Source: Thermosyntropha sp. (GTDB lineage Bacteria; Bacillota; Syntrophomonadia; Syntrophomonadales; Syntrophomonadaceae). Taken from it: DNA of 64,000 nucleotides. The DNA lies in the NCBI RefSeq assembly GCF_017656155.1, contig NZ_JACDOH010000005.1:34678-98677 (forward strand). The letters are read 5' to 3'. Made by a program: the position numbers and the translations under genes. A model generated the notes under the pieces. It ran no database searches, had not been told where the DNA came from, and saw nothing but the letters and a program-made list of their open reading frames with translations. Position 1 is the stretch's first letter. Each line of letters begins with the position of its first letter. This document shows positions 45,242-54,893 of the stretch, piece after piece.

Positions 45242-47033
45242 TTTCAATATTCAAAACAGTCATAAAAGCATCCTTTGGAACCTCCACATGTCCTATCTGC
45301 TTCATCCGCTTTTTACCTTCCTTTTGCTTTTCTAAAAGCTTTTTCTTACGGGTTATATCCCCGCCATAGCATTTGGCTAAAACGTCTTTGCGCAAAGGCT
45401 TTACTGTTTCACGGGCGATCACCTTGCTTCCTATTGCCGCCTGAATAACTACTTCATAAAGCTGACGGGGAATGATTTTTCTGAGCTTCTGCACTATTGC
45501 CCTGGCGCGATAATAAGCATTATCCCGATGGACAATAAAACTCAAAGCATCTACTACCTCGCCGTTAAGTAAAATATCAAGCTTAACCAGATCTGACTCT
45601 TCATATTCACTTATTTCATAATCTAAAGAAGCATAACCCCGGGTACGCGATTTTAACAAATCAAAAAAGTCATACAAGATTTCAGCTAATGGAAGTTTAT
45701 AGGTTAACAAAATCCTCTGCTGGGATAAATACTCCATATTTATATATTTACCTCTTTTTTCCTGGCACAGTTCCATTACCGCACCAACATATTCAGAGGG
45801 AACCATTATAGATGCTTTTACAAAAGGTTCTAAAATCCTATCTATCTTCTGCGGCATCGGCCAGTGTTTGGGATTTTGCACTTCTGCCACTGAACCATCG
45901 GTAAGAACTACTCTATATACAACACTGGGTGCAGTAGCTAAAAGACTCAGGTCATACTCGCGTTCCAATCTTTCTTTAATTATTTCCATATGCAAAAGTC
46001 CCAAAAAACCGCACCTAAAACCAAAACCTAAGGCATCGGAACTTTCCGGCTCATAAAAAAGCGATGCATCATTGAGTTTAAGCTTATCTAAAGCATCCCT
46101 CAGCCTTTCAAAATCAGAATTTTCCAGTGGATAAAGCCCGCAATATACCATCGGCTTTACCACTTTATAGCCGGGCAAAGGCTTATCTGCCGGGTTGTCA
46201 GCCCGGGTTATAGTATCCCCCACCTTGGTATCGCTCACATTCTTTATGCTTGCCGCTAAATAGCCTACCTCTCCTGCCTGCAGAGAAGAAACTTCTGTCA
46301 TATAAGGATTTAAAACACCTATTTCGGTAACTTCAAACTCTTTTCCCGTAGACATCATCCTTATGACATCACCTTTTCTTACTTCCCCTGTAACTACTCT
46401 GATATAAGAAATAGCTCCTTTATAAGGGTCAAAATAAGAATCAAAAATTAGAGCCTTAAGGGGTTCTGCAGAGCTTCCCTTTGGGGCAGGTATATATTTG
46501 ACAATCGCTTCCAAAACCTCTTCAATGCCTATGCCCAGTTTTGCAGAAATAGGATAAATTTCATCCTTATCAAGACCTATGACATTTTCCATCTCTTCCT
46601 TTACTTCTTCAATACGGGCTCCAGGCAAATCTATTTTATTCAAAACACCTACTATTGTAAGATCTAAATCCATAGCCATATAAACATTGGCCAAAGTCTG
46701 CGCCTCTATCCCCTGTGAAGCATCAACTACCAGCAAGGCTCCCTCACAGGCAGCCAAGCTTCGGGAAACTTCATATGAAAAGTCAACATGCCCTGGAGTA
46801 TCGATAAGGTTTAATATATATTCCTTACCATCCTTGGCTTTATAGTTAAGGCGAACCGGCTGCAGCTTTATAGTAATACCTTTTTCCCTTTCTAAATCCA
46901 TCTTATCCAAAAACTGCTCCCGCATTTCCCGGTCAGTTATAGCACCGGTAAACTCAAGCAGCCTGTCGGCCAAAGTTGATTTACCATGGTCTATATGGGC
47001 AATTATGCTGAAATTCCTTATCCTTTCCTGCAA
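45234..47033 (-). CDS. lepA: Elongation factor 4 (LepA)
   Basis: A 599 aa ribosomal GTPase. G1 [16 protein letters not shown]3 DTPGHVDF, G4 NKIDLPGA, then domains II-V and the LepA-specific C-terminal domain ([26 protein letters not shown]). It is thought to act on stalled or misplaced ribosomes. I place the start at the TTG at 47033, since GGAGGG lies 7 bp before it and homologues begin right at [12 protein letters not shown] 47048 is inside that ribosome binding site. Confidence 0.96.
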   Translation of the reverse strand: MQERIRNFSIIAHIDHGKSTLADRLLEFTGAITDREMREQFLDKMDLEREKGITIKLQPVRLNYKAKDGKEYILNLIDTPGHVDFSYEVSRSLAACEGALLVVDASQGIEAQTLANVYMAMDLDLTIVGVLNKIDLPGARIEEVKEEMENVIGLDKDEIYPISAKLGIGIEEVLEAIVKYIPAPKGSSAEPLKALIFDSYFDPYKGAISYIRVVTGEVRKGDVIRMMSTGKEFEVTEIGVLNPYMTEVSSLQAGEVGYLAASIKNVSDTKVGDTITRADNPADKPLPGYKVVKPMVYCGLYPLENSDFERLRDALDKLKLNDASLFYEPESSDALGFGFRCGFLGLLHMEIIKERLEREYDLSLLATAPSVVYRVVLTDGSVAEVQNPKHWPMPQKIDRILEPFVKASIMVPSEYVGAVMELCQEKRGKYINMEYLSQQRILLTYKLPLAEILYDFFDLLKSRTRGYASLDYEISEYEESDLVKLDILLNGEVVDALSFIVHRDNAYYRARAIVQKLRKIIPRQLYEVVIQAAIGSKVIARETVKPLRKDVLAKCYGGDITRKKKLLEKQKEGKKRMKQIGHVEVPKDAFMTVLNIENE

Positions 47034-47181
47034 TTTATAACCCTCCAAGCTGTGAACACTTCAAAATTATCCTATAAATTATACCTGATAAGTCGCAGCT
47101 ATTCAATTGTGATAAAAAGCCTCATCTTTAAACGACCCATGGAAAAAGGACAGAAGGTTTATCCTTACTGCCCCTTAAATC

Positions 47182-47475
47182 TCAAATATCATAAAGAAAA
47201 ACTACTTCAAATATGTGCCGTATCCTATAGAAGTGTTTTTCAACTCTATAAATAATCTCTTTTAATGATGATACAATTTCCTGTTTGTCAACTTTTATAG
47301 CATAATCACTCCCCAGGAAAGTAAAAACCAGCTTTCCCTCATCTACTTCAACATCGATTACGGCTCCTCTATCCTCCATAGTCAACTGATTAATTCCATA
47401 GTTGCTTATATTAAGCCCCATAGCCACCAGTAAAACTATAACTATTATCACGAATAACCTGTCTATTCTTGCCAT
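47182..47475 (-). CDS. 97 aa membrane-anchored hypothetical protein between lepA and spoIIP
   Basis: An N-terminal membrane helix (RLFVIIVIVLLVAMGLNI) is followed by a ~75 aa beta-rich outer part (NQLTMEDRGAVIDVEVDEGKLVFTFLGSDYAIKVDKQEIV). A protein of this shape is often found between spoIIP and lepA in related Clostridia, so a sporulation-linked role is possible, but I recognise no characterised family. It lies 6 bp behind spoIIP and probably shares its transcript. Confidence 0.75.
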   Translation of the reverse strand: MARIDRLFVIIVIVLLVAMGLNISNYGINQLTMEDRGAVIDVEVDEGKLVFTFLGSDYAIKVDKQEIVSSLKEIIYRVEKHFYRIRHIFEVVFLYDI

Positions 47476-47481
47476 AACCCG

Positions 47482-48516
47482 TTACACTTCCTTTTTTAAA
47501 ATATTAATTAAAACATCAGCAAATAAATCTGCAGCATATAAAACTTCCTCCAAAGTATTATAATCACTGCCAAACTCTAATAAAAGTGCTTTTTCATGAA
47601 ATTCCTGGTTATAAGTACCTGCTTTGGTCCTTACCCCTTTTATAAGGCCGGGATACATCCTTTCCCCTTCATTATATATATTTTGGGCAAAAATTAAATT
47701 TTTTCGCCAGTTGGGATGAGGTTTCCTTTCATCTGTCCCCACAATTATAAGAATACGGGCACTTTTTTTTCCCCCTATTTCAACTGTTTCACCTTGTGGG
47801 AGACCGGGAATACTGTCACGATGAATATCAAAAAGTGCTAATATCTTATCCTCGGTATTTAACACTCTTTTTACTGTTTCTCTAGAGTTAGCATAGCTTT
47901 TACTGTAATCCGGAAAATCATGAATGGTATCAATATATTCAGTCCTAAGTCCCCGCCTTTCAAGTTCAAAAGCTAAAGTTCTGGCAACTTCATCGACAAG
48001 CCCTCTTTCCCCTTCACATCTAGCCTTGCCGCTACTCGGCACATATGATTCAGCGGTATGAGTACAATACAAAACTGCTTTACATTCAGATGAAAAATCA
48101 TATTTAACTATATCGCGTTCTTTAGTTTTCGTCTTCTCCCTTTTTATTACTGGAGTTTCCAGGTCGTTCTTCAACTTATCCTGCTCTTCATTCTTAGAAA
48201 AATCAGACGTATAAGCCAAAGCTTGAATAGTCGTTGCCATAAGTTCTTCATGAAAACTTTTGCCATATGTTTTTTCTCCTAAAATATTAGCACCACCGGA
48301 AAGAGCCAAATTGTTTTGAGCAAACAGGATTGAACCGGTTCTGCAGCCTAAATGAACTTTGGCAAAAGGCAACATAAGGTTTTCGATTCCATTTAGTGCA
48401 AAGTCTTTTTCCAACCATTTATTTATATCGACGCTTACCCCGGTAACCATCACCAGTAAAAAAACAGCAAGCAAGAAAATCCCACGTATAAAATGACCCA
48501 AATAAGCATTCTTCAT
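47482..48516 (-). CDS. spoIIP: Stage II sporulation protein P
   Basis: A 344 aa peptidoglycan amidase/endopeptidase that works with SpoIID during engulfment. A membrane helix near residues 10-30 anchors it, and the amidase domain contains YCTHTAESYVPSSG, LFDIHRDSIPG, VGTDERKPHPNWRKN and LLLEFGSDYNTLEEV with the zinc/catalytic residues His, His and Glu. I start at ATG 48516; the preceding 30 residues read as a second hydrophobic stretch but lack a ribosome binding site. The spore protease gene gpr, usual neighbour of spoIIP, is absent here. Confidence 0.94.
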   Translation of the reverse strand: MKNAYLGHFIRGIFLLAVFLLVMVTGVSVDINKWLEKDFALNGIENLMLPFAKVHLGCRTGSILFAQNNLALSGGANILGEKTYGKSFHEELMATTIQALAYTSDFSKNEEQDKLKNDLETPVIKREKTKTKERDIVKYDFSSECKAVLYCTHTAESYVPSSGKARCEGERGLVDEVARTLAFELERRGLRTEYIDTIHDFPDYSKSYANSRETVKRVLNTEDKILALFDIHRDSIPGLPQGETVEIGGKKSARILIIVGTDERKPHPNWRKNLIFAQNIYNEGERMYPGLIKGVRTKAGTYNQEFHEKALLLEFGSDYNTLEEVLYAADLFADVLINILKKEV

Positions 48517-48600
48517 CCTGTCCACCCCGGTTTCACCTGTGATCTTTAAAAATTTATGCAGGAGAACCAGGTATAGAACAAAAAAATAAGCGAAAGCCGG

Positions 48601-48629
48601 TTGCAATTTAAAATCAGTAATGATATAGT
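48601..48629 (+). promoter_or_regulatory. Sigma-A promoter of rpsT
   Basis: TTGCAA (48601-48606), 17-bp spacer, TATAGT (48624-48629) with an extended -10 TG at 48621. About 30 bp before the rpsT start. Confidence 0.65.
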
Positions 48630-48665
48630 AATTCTGTTAGTGTAAACGTTTAAGGAGGTGAAATT

Positions 48666-48932
48666 TTGGCAAAGGGCAAAACACCAGCTAAACGGGCAAG
48701 AAAAGCTGAAGCTAATCGTTTAAGAAATAAGGCATATAAGAGCAGGCTTAAAACTGCAGAAAAAAAATACTTAGCTTCTCTTCAGGCCAATGACATAGAA
48801 AAAGCTAAAGAGAATCTGGTTAGTTTGATTTCTCTCATTGACAAGAGCGTTTCCAAGGGAATTATTCATAAGAACAAAGCTGCCCGCAAAAAATCCAGCC
48901 TTACCAAAAAACTTAACGAAATAGCAAAATAA
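48666..48932 (+). CDS. rpsT: Small ribosomal subunit protein bS20
   Basis: An 88 aa basic helical protein: AKGKTPAKRARKAEANRLRNKAYKSRLKT and LISLIDKSVSKGIIHKNKAARKKSSLTKKLNEI are the family hallmarks; it binds 16S rRNA. The TTG start follows AAGGAGG. Alone on the plus strand, divergent from spoIIP and convergent with holA. Confidence 0.97.
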   Translation: MAKGKTPAKRARKAEANRLRNKAYKSRLKTAEKKYLASLQANDIEKAKENLVSLISLIDKSVSKGIIHKNKAARKKSSLTKKLNEIAK

Positions 48933-48933
48933 G

Positions 48934-48956
48934 CCTGTCATACGACAGGTTTTATT
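48934..48956. terminator. Terminator between rpsT and holA
   Basis: CCTGTC-ATAC-GACAGG (48934-48949) followed by TTTTATTTTT; the holA stop lies at its end, so it may serve rpsT alone. Confidence 0.75.
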
Positions 48957-48957
48957 T

Positions 48958-49929
48958 TTATCCACATATTTCGCTTATAACTGTTTCCATAATTATATCT
49001 TCATTTTGCGTTCCCATGCCGCCTTTTAAAGCTAAATCGATTTCTAAAAAGCGACTGAAAAAAAACTTAAGTTCCTCTGAACTGTAATTTTTAGCATAAA
49101 CCGCCATTCTGTTTATAACAAAATTTTTTATACCAGTTTTCTCTTCAATCTGCTTTTTGTTGTAACCTTTTTCAAGATAAAATTTAACCTTTCCTAAAAC
49201 CATAAACTGACGAACCACCATATATAATATAAAAATCACGCTTACACCTTGTTCCCGCAATTTATAATAGGCATCAAAAGCCTCTTTAAGGTCGCGTTTC
49301 AAAAGGGCATCGGTAAATTTAAAAACTTTAATCTCTTCCTTATTCTCAATTTCCCCAGCCACATCCTCTTCGGTCACAACCTCATTTTCCATAAGAGAAA
49401 GCTTTTCAATCAAATTAAAGATATAATACATATCCTGCCCGCTTTCTGCAAGCAAATTTACGGCTTCATGCTTTACTTTTTTGTTTCTCCGGGCAAATTC
49501 GCTTTCAATCCATTTCCGCAAAACAGGTTTGCTTAAAACCTCACATTTGATGACCTTGGTATTTTTCTTAAGCCATTGTGCTACTGGATTTGAAGCCTCA
49601 CTTTCCAATCCGGCTATTACCAGCATCTGTCCTGCATAATCTCGCTTCACATACTCTTCCAACAACTGCACAATCTCTTCTAACTCAGCCTTTTTCCGTA
49701 CTTTACCCAGCCAATAAGGGTTTTTAATTATCACCATTCGCTTTAAAGCAAAAAGCGGGCTGAAATCTAGCTTTTCCAAAAGTGCACGGGGATTTAAGGC
49801 TTCGGCATCCAAATATTCAATTTCTGCTCCTTCATCATTTAAAGAAAAATCTTTAACCAGCTTTCTGATCTCCTCATCAACTAAAAAAGCTTCCCTGCCG
49901 TGTATAAAGATAATATTACTATAGCCCAT
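48958..49929 (-). CDS. holA: DNA polymerase III delta subunit
   Basis: A 323 aa clamp-loader subunit that opens the beta sliding clamp. The N-terminus (IIFIHGREAFLVDEEIRKLV), the FSPLFALKRMVII segment and the three-domain AAA+-like layout with the C-terminal VVRQFMVLGKVK region match HolA. It is divergent in function but in the usual place next to rpsT. ATG start with a weak site. Confidence 0.93.
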   Translation of the reverse strand: MGYSNIIFIHGREAFLVDEEIRKLVKDFSLNDEGAEIEYLDAEALNPRALLEKLDFSPLFALKRMVIIKNPYWLGKVRKKAELEEIVQLLEEYVKRDYAGQMLVIAGLESEASNPVAQWLKKNTKVIKCEVLSKPVLRKWIESEFARRNKKVKHEAVNLLAESGQDMYYIFNLIEKLSLMENEVVTEEDVAGEIENKEEIKVFKFTDALLKRDLKEAFDAYYKLREQGVSVIFILYMVVRQFMVLGKVKFYLEKGYNKKQIEEKTGIKNFVINRMAVYAKNYSSEELKFFFSRFLEIDLALKGGMGTQNEDIIMETVISEICG

Positions 49930-50018
49930 AAAAAAACCACTCCAAATTTTTTAATAAAGCACTTTATATTTCTTTTATTATTAAGAAAAGGTATACTCGG
50001 ACTGTTCAATATAAATTA

Positions 50019-50357
50019 TTATCCAAACCTCATTAAATCAGCATTAAGCACTACCGTTCCCGGAATATTCTTACCCTGGCTTTTGCCTCCTATCCAGGGA
50101 CGCACACTAGTAGAACTAGTACTTATCTGGACTTCCCATCTTTCCAAGCCTTCAGCCGGAATATCAATGGTCGCTGTCGACCTGCTTGTAATCTTCAACT
50201 CTTGAGAAATTAGGAGCCGTTTGGGAGCAAAAGAAAGGTCATAAAGCCTTAACCTTGCCGTTCTTCTCCTTGATGAGTTATTAAGTATTTCTACCCTAAT
50301 CTGATCTATGTCACTACTGCTGCTTATAGGGCCGGTAGTATAATTCACTACTGCCAT
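50019..50357 (-). CDS. 112 aa beta-rich hypothetical protein
   Basis: No transmembrane segment or signal peptide. The sequence alternates short hydrophobic and polar stretches (DQIRVEILNNSSRRRTARLRLYDL..., SRSTATIDIPAEGLERWEVQIST), which looks like an immunoglobulin-like beta sandwich, with many Ser and Thr. Such folds occur in spore-surface or cell-surface proteins, but that is a guess. The start is ATG 50357, behind AAAGGA; the ATG 50366 is an alternative. It stands alone between holA and pdp. Confidence 0.7.
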   Translation of the reverse strand: MAVVNYTTGPISSSSDIDQIRVEILNNSSRRRTARLRLYDLSFAPKRLLISQELKITSRSTATIDIPAEGLERWEVQISTSSTSVRPWIGGKSQGKNIPGTVVLNADLMRFG

Positions 50358-50425
50358 ATTTCTCATCCTTTCTTTAATTATTTCAATACTATCTTATGCG
50401 GATGAGAAAACAAATGATCTTTAAA

Positions 50426-51733
50426 TTATTCAATTACTGCCATTATCAAGGGGCTCTTAAGAGGCGGATTATTGGTTATGTTATAAGCCTTAAGTATCTT
50501 TTCTTTTACTTCTTCCGCTTTTTCTTCAGAATTAGCATGAATTACCGCCAAACTATCCCCTTTTTCTACCCAGTTGCCTACCTTCCGTTTAAGCTCTATT
50601 CCTACCGCATAGTCTATTATATCATCTATTTTTCTCCTTCCTGCTCCTAAACACATAGCAGCATGTCCAATTTCATAAGCATCTATACCTGAAATATAGC
50701 CGCCTTTATCAGCTTTAACTTCAATACAAAAATCTGCCATTTTAAGCCCATAATTTTCTTTTGCTAAATCAATCTTTCCTCCTTGAGCTTCAACTATCTC
50801 TATAAATTTCTTAAGCCCTTTTCCGCTTGCAAGGAGTTCTTTTGCCTTCAAAAGTCCCTTATCAAAATCCTCAGCTTTTCCGCCTAAAACGAGCATATGG
50901 GAAGCTAAAGCCAAAGAAATCTCTTCTAAATCTTTAGGTCCTGATCCCTTCAGGGTATCTATCGCTTCTCTTACCTCCAGGGAATTACCCACCATATTGC
51001 CCAAAGGCTGCTCCATATCAGTAATAAGTGCTCTTACCTCCCGTCCCGCTCCCCTTCCTATTTTTACCATTAGTTTGGCCAGCTGGACTGCCTCTTCTTT
51101 ATTTTTCATAAATGCCCCCTTACCTACTTTAACGTCGAGGACAATTCCTGAAGCCCCAGCTGCCAGTTTCTTACTCATAACGCTGGAAGCAATAAGCGGA
51201 ATACTCTCAACGGTAGCAGTTACATCTCTTATTGCATAAAGTTTTTTATCAGCTGGAACTAAATTGCCAGTTTGGGAAACAACTGCCGCTTTTATCCGGT
51301 TTACCTGTTCTATGAATCTATGATGACTCATCTCTACTTTAAACCCTGGAATTGATTCAAATTTATCTATCGTACCGCCGGTATGTCCTAAACCTCTCCC
51401 CGACATTTTAGCTACCGGCACTCCGGCTGCCGCCACCAAGGGAATAACTACCATGGTCGTCTTGTCCCCTACTCCACCGGTGCTGTGTTTATCCACTGTT
51501 TTGCCTTTGACCCCTGATAAGTCCACTTTTTCGCCTGATTCGGCCATAGCTAATGCTAAGTCACTAGTCTCCCTTTCACTCATGCCTTTAAAATAAACAG
51601 CCATAGCAAAGGCAGATATTTGATAATCAGCCATAGAACCATCGCTTATCCCTTTAACCAAAAGGCGAATTTCTTCTGTACTAAGCTCCTTTCCATCCCT
51701 TTTAGCCTTTATAATATCCTGGTAATTCATCAT
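50426..51733 (-). CDS. pdp: Pyrimidine-nucleoside phosphorylase
   Basis: A 435 aa enzyme that cleaves uridine, thymidine or deoxyuridine with phosphate. The substrate motif [12 protein letters not shown] and [18 protein letters not shown], and the end domain [16 protein letters not shown] fit the thymidine/pyrimidine phosphorylase family; the ~435 aa length rules out the longer archaeal AMP phosphorylase. It overlaps deoB by 4 bp (ATGA), so pentose phosphate released can be isomerised by phosphopentomutase. Order xerD-deoB-pdp as in Bacillus but without punA. Confidence 0.95.
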   Translation of the reverse strand: MMNYQDIIKAKRDGKELSTEEIRLLVKGISDGSMADYQISAFAMAVYFKGMSERETSDLALAMAESGEKVDLSGVKGKTVDKHSTGGVGDKTTMVVIPLVAAAGVPVAKMSGRGLGHTGGTIDKFESIPGFKVEMSHHRFIEQVNRIKAAVVSQTGNLVPADKKLYAIRDVTATVESIPLIASSVMSKKLAAGASGIVLDVKVGKGAFMKNKEEAVQLAKLMVKIGRGAGREVRALITDMEQPLGNMVGNSLEVREAIDTLKGSGPKDLEEISLALASHMLVLGGKAEDFDKGLLKAKELLASGKGLKKFIEIVEAQGGKIDLAKENYGLKMADFCIEVKADKGGYISGIDAYEIGHAAMCLGAGRRKIDDIIDYAVGIELKRKVGNWVEKGDSLAVIHANSEEKAEEVKEKILKAYNITNNPPLKSPLIMAVIE

Positions 51734-52902
51734 AAAGTCCTCACCAGCCTGTAAAAACTTTCTCCAGCCAAACCCTCAATCTTTATATCTAAATGCTCTG
51801 CTGCAGTTTGTCCAACATCAGCCAAACTCTTTCTAATCCCTAAATCAACATTCTTCTTTATTCTCTTTCCATAAACCAATAGAGGAACATATTCTCTGGT
51901 GTGATCAGTCCCCGGAGCAGTAGGGTCACAACCGTGGTCAGCAGTAATTATAAGCATATCTTCCTTCGTCATCCGTTCAATCACTTCCGGAAGGCGCAGG
52001 TCAAACTCCTCTAAAGCCTTGGCATAGCCTTTAGCATCATTGCGGTGCCCGTAAAGCTGGTCAAAATCAACCAGATTAACAAATATAAGCCCTTCCTCAT
52101 GTTTTTCCATAGCATTTACCAGTTTATCCATCCCATCCATATTGTTTTTTGTCGGATAAGATGTCTTTATCCCCCTGCCGGCAAATATATCTTTTATTTT
52201 TCCTATGCCAATCGTCTCCTTGCCCTGCTCTAAAACAGCATCTAAAATATTGTAAGCCGGTTCTACCGGATAATCATGCCGGTTAGCTGTTCGGTAAAAA
52301 TTTACTGGTTCTCCTAAAAAAGGTCGGGCAATAACCCTTCCTACTCGATGCTTTCCGGTTAGCATAGAACGCGCTATCTTGCACATATTATAAAGTTCTT
52401 CTAGAGGAATAACTTCTTCATGAGCAGCAATCTGAAAAACACTGTCAGCAGACGTATACACAATAGGGTATCCAGTTTTTATGTGTTCCTTTCCTAACTG
52501 TTTTATAATTTCAGTTCCAGAAGCGGCAACATTGCCTAAAACCTTTTTCCCTATCCTTTTTTCAAATTCTTCTATAATCTCAGGAGGAAATCCCTCGGGA
52601 TAAGTAGGAAAAGGCTCTTCGATTATAAGACCCATCATTTCCCAGTGTCCAGTTGTAGTGTCTTTTCCTTTTGACCTTTCCTGAATAATGCCATAAGCCC
52701 CTTTTGCCCTTACGGGCTTAACCCCCATTATTTCCGCTATATTGCCAAGCCCCATAGCTTCCATGTTTGGAAGACTAAGCCCGCCAACCGCTCGTGCGGT
52801 ATTAACCAGCGTATTTACTCCCCTGTCACCATACTCATGGCTATCCGGCATCTCCCCTATTCCCACACTGTCTAGGACAATGATTATGACTCTCTTTTTC
52901 AT
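51730..52902 (-). CDS. deoB: Phosphopentomutase
   Basis: A 390 aa alkaline-phosphatase-superfamily enzyme that interconverts (deoxy)ribose-1- and 5-phosphate. Metal-site motifs: [27 protein letters not shown] with the phosphorylated Thr, [16 protein letters not shown] and [22 protein letters not shown] 52902 follows AGGAGG; the longer frame overlaps xerD. Middle gene of xerD-deoB-pdp. Confidence 0.96.
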   Translation of the reverse strand: MKKRVIIIVLDSVGIGEMPDSHEYGDRGVNTLVNTARAVGGLSLPNMEAMGLGNIAEIMGVKPVRAKGAYGIIQERSKGKDTTTGHWEMMGLIIEEPFPTYPEGFPPEIIEEFEKRIGKKVLGNVAASGTEIIKQLGKEHIKTGYPIVYTSADSVFQIAAHEEVIPLEELYNMCKIARSMLTGKHRVGRVIARPFLGEPVNFYRTANRHDYPVEPAYNILDAVLEQGKETIGIGKIKDIFAGRGIKTSYPTKNNMDGMDKLVNAMEKHEEGLIFVNLVDFDQLYGHRNDAKGYAKALEEFDLRLPEVIERMTKEDMLIITADHGCDPTAPGTDHTREYVPLLVYGKRIKKNVDLGIRKSLADVGQTAAEHLDIKIEGLAGESFYRLVRTL

Positions 52903-52928
52903 GTCTTTTTCCTCCTTTAATTCCACAT

Positions 52929-53819
52929 CTAAGCCCTGGGATGACATTCATTGTATATTTCCCGAAGCCTGCTTTTGGTAAGATGGGTGTATATTTGGGT
53001 AGTCGATATATCAGCATGTCCTAAAATTTCCTGCACCACCCTTAAATCAGCCCCATTTTCCAGAAGATGAGTAGCAAAAGAATGCCTTAAAGTATGCGGC
53101 GTTACTTCTTTGTTTATATTAGCTTTTTTGGCATAATTAGCCAAAATTTTAAAAAACCCTTGCCGGCTCATTTTCTTGCCTTTAGCATTTACAAACAAAG
53201 TTCTTTCAAAATGGTTTTTTACCAAAAAATTGCGGGATTTCGAAAGATACCTGCCTATCCAATCCAGTGAAGTCTGATTTACCGGGATTATTCTTTCCTT
53301 TCTTCCCTTGCCAAAACATCTTAAAAATCCAGCTGTCATATTAATATCATCAATATTGAGAGATAAAAGCTCTGACACCCTTATCCCGGTTCCATACATA
53401 AGCTCCAGCATAGCCCGATCTCTTATACCTATAGGGGTCAGGACATCAGGCTGTTGCATAAGCTTTTCCACTTCAGCAACACTTAAAACATCAGGCAACT
53501 TCCTTTTAACCCTGGGAGTTTCCAGATTAACCGTAGGATTTTTTTCAACATAGCCTTCCATCTGCAAAAATTTATAAAAAGATTTTATACAGGAAAGGCT
53601 GCGGGCAACTGTAGAATGAGCCGCTCCTTTTTCAAGCTGCCATCCTAAAAAATCTAAAATATCGTCCTTTCCTATATCATTTGGTTCTTTAAACTTGTCC
53701 TTCTGTTTGAGAAAAGAAAAAAACTTGTCTAAATCACGGCGGTAGGATTCTACCGAATTAGAAGACAAACCTTTTTCATAAATCAGGTATTCAATAAATG
53801 CAGCTTTATATCTTTCCAT
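52929..53819 (-). CDS. xerD: Tyrosine recombinase XerD
   Basis: A 296 aa site-specific recombinase that resolves chromosome dimers at dif. N-terminal SAM-like core ([20 protein letters not shown]), then catalytic residues Arg in [10 protein letters not shown], Lys in [11 protein letters not shown], HxxR in [15 protein letters not shown], His in LGHADISTT and the nucleophile Tyr in QIYTHLTK. Between a YqzK-like gene and deoB, the usual Firmicutes location, which supports XerD rather than a phage integrase. Confidence 0.95.
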   Translation of the reverse strand: MERYKAAFIEYLIYEKGLSSNSVESYRRDLDKFFSFLKQKDKFKEPNDIGKDDILDFLGWQLEKGAAHSTVARSLSCIKSFYKFLQMEGYVEKNPTVNLETPRVKRKLPDVLSVAEVEKLMQQPDVLTPIGIRDRAMLELMYGTGIRVSELLSLNIDDINMTAGFLRCFGKGRKERIIPVNQTSLDWIGRYLSKSRNFLVKNHFERTLFVNAKGKKMSRQGFFKILANYAKKANINKEVTPHTLRHSFATHLLENGADLRVVQEILGHADISTTQIYTHLTKSRLREIYNECHPRA

Positions 53820-53874
53820 ATATTCTCTCCCAAAGTTTTCTTTTTAAATTTGACAAATAATAAATATTATCCTG

Positions 53875-54132
53875 CTAATCCTCATAATAAAACTCCTGCA
53901 AATCAAACACCAACGAATCTATCATCTGGTCAAAACGGCTTGACTTTTCTTTTTCTACCCGCATAGGATTACCGCTTGGCTCTTCTTCATCAAAAAAACT
54001 ATTCCACACCGGAATTATATCCTGCAAACTTCCAGCTACATAAGGTACCACCAGGGTAAAAGATATTATAAGAACCAGGACAGCCAAAAATCTTATAGCT
54101 TTTTTCTTCCAGTTTCTTATTATAATTATCAT
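53875..54132 (-). CDS. Small membrane protein, YqzK-like by position
   Basis: An 85 aa protein: basic start (RNWKKKAIRF), one membrane helix (LAVLVLIISFTLVVPYVAGSL), then an acidic outer tail (DEEEPSGNP...DLQEFYYED). Location between spoIIM and xerD matches Bacillus yqzK (DUF4227), though fur, also there in Bacillus, is absent here. I place the start at ATG 54132, 8 bp after AAGGAGG. The family assignment is tentative. Confidence 0.6.
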   Translation of the reverse strand: MIIIIRNWKKKAIRFLAVLVLIISFTLVVPYVAGSLQDIIPVWNSFFDEEEPSGNPMRVEKEKSSRFDQMIDSLVFDLQEFYYED

Positions 54133-54145
54133 TCCTTTCACCTCC

Positions 54146-54751
54146 TTAAAAAACTATACTTAAAAACCAGGGAACTAAATAGGCTTCGATAAGAGCCCCT
54201 AAAGCGAGAAAAAACAAGACTGCTAAAAGGAGCAAGGTATAAACAAATATTCCTCTGAATAAAGGCATGGCTTGATTTTGATTCCCTTTCAATATGTAGA
54301 GTGAAAAATCAAAAGCAGTTACCGCCCAAAAAATAAAAAGGGGAATATATACGAGATTTTGCGGCAAAACCGATAAAAGAGCTATGATCACACCTGAACC
54401 GGCCTTCTCATGAATCAAAAAACCGGTAGTAAACCCCAGAGAAAAGCCGCGAAAAAATACCACTGCCAAAATCAAAGGAAAACCTATTACAGTAAGCCCT
54501 AAAAACCATATAAGCAAAAGCATCTCAGCCTGATTTAAAAATGCCTTTAAAAACAATTCATTTCCCTCGAGATGTAAACTGTAATCCAAATAATTATCAA
54601 CCAACTCTAATAAATATCCTCTCACCCCCCCTTCCAAAGCAGTTGACTTATAATTACCCAAGAAGATACCGATGGCTAGAACAGCTACTATAAATATGTA
54701 TTTAAAAAGATTATCTTTTATATGATTTTTAAAAACTTCCTTAAAACGCAT
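54146..54751 (-). CDS. spoIIM: Stage II sporulation protein M
   Basis: A 201 aa membrane protein with about five helices, needed for septal peptidoglycan remodelling and engulfment together with SpoIID and SpoIIP. Segments FLGLTVIGFPLILAVVFFRGFSLGFTTGFLI and SVLPQNLVYIPLFIFW are family-typical. ATG behind GAAGGAG. It starts the spoIIM-(yqzK-like)-xerD-deoB-pdp series. Confidence 0.93.
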   Translation of the reverse strand: MRFKEVFKNHIKDNLFKYIFIVAVLAIGIFLGNYKSTALEGGVRGYLLELVDNYLDYSLHLEGNELFLKAFLNQAEMLLLIWFLGLTVIGFPLILAVVFFRGFSLGFTTGFLIHEKAGSGVIIALLSVLPQNLVYIPLFIFWAVTAFDFSLYILKGNQNQAMPLFRGIFVYTLLLLAVLFFLALGALIEAYLVPWFLSIVF

Positions 54752-54837
54752 ATTCTTCTCCTTTTAATAATTCCTGAAACAAAGAAGCTTCTTAAAAATA
54801 ATATTTTATAAAAATCAACTTTATGCTCTTAATCAAA

Positions 54838-54877
54838 ACATATAAAAAAGCCGCCCGGACTTATAAGTCCGGGCGGC
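54838..54877 (-). terminator. Strong terminator of the acyl-CoA synthetase gene
   Basis: A perfect 13-bp GC-rich stem (54850-54862 with 54865-54877) followed by TTTTTTATA on the minus strand. Confidence 0.9.
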
Positions 54878-54893
54878 ACTACATTTAATCAGT

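Noticed and set aside
50426..51733. Archaeal-type AMP phosphorylase as partner of the eIF2B-like isomerase
   Set aside because: Length (435 aa) and motifs match pyrimidine-nucleoside phosphorylase, not the ~500 aa AMP phosphorylase.
52929..53819. Prophage or integron integrase
   Set aside because: The recombinase has the XerD catalytic pattern and sits in the conserved xerD-deoB-pdp context, with no phage genes around.
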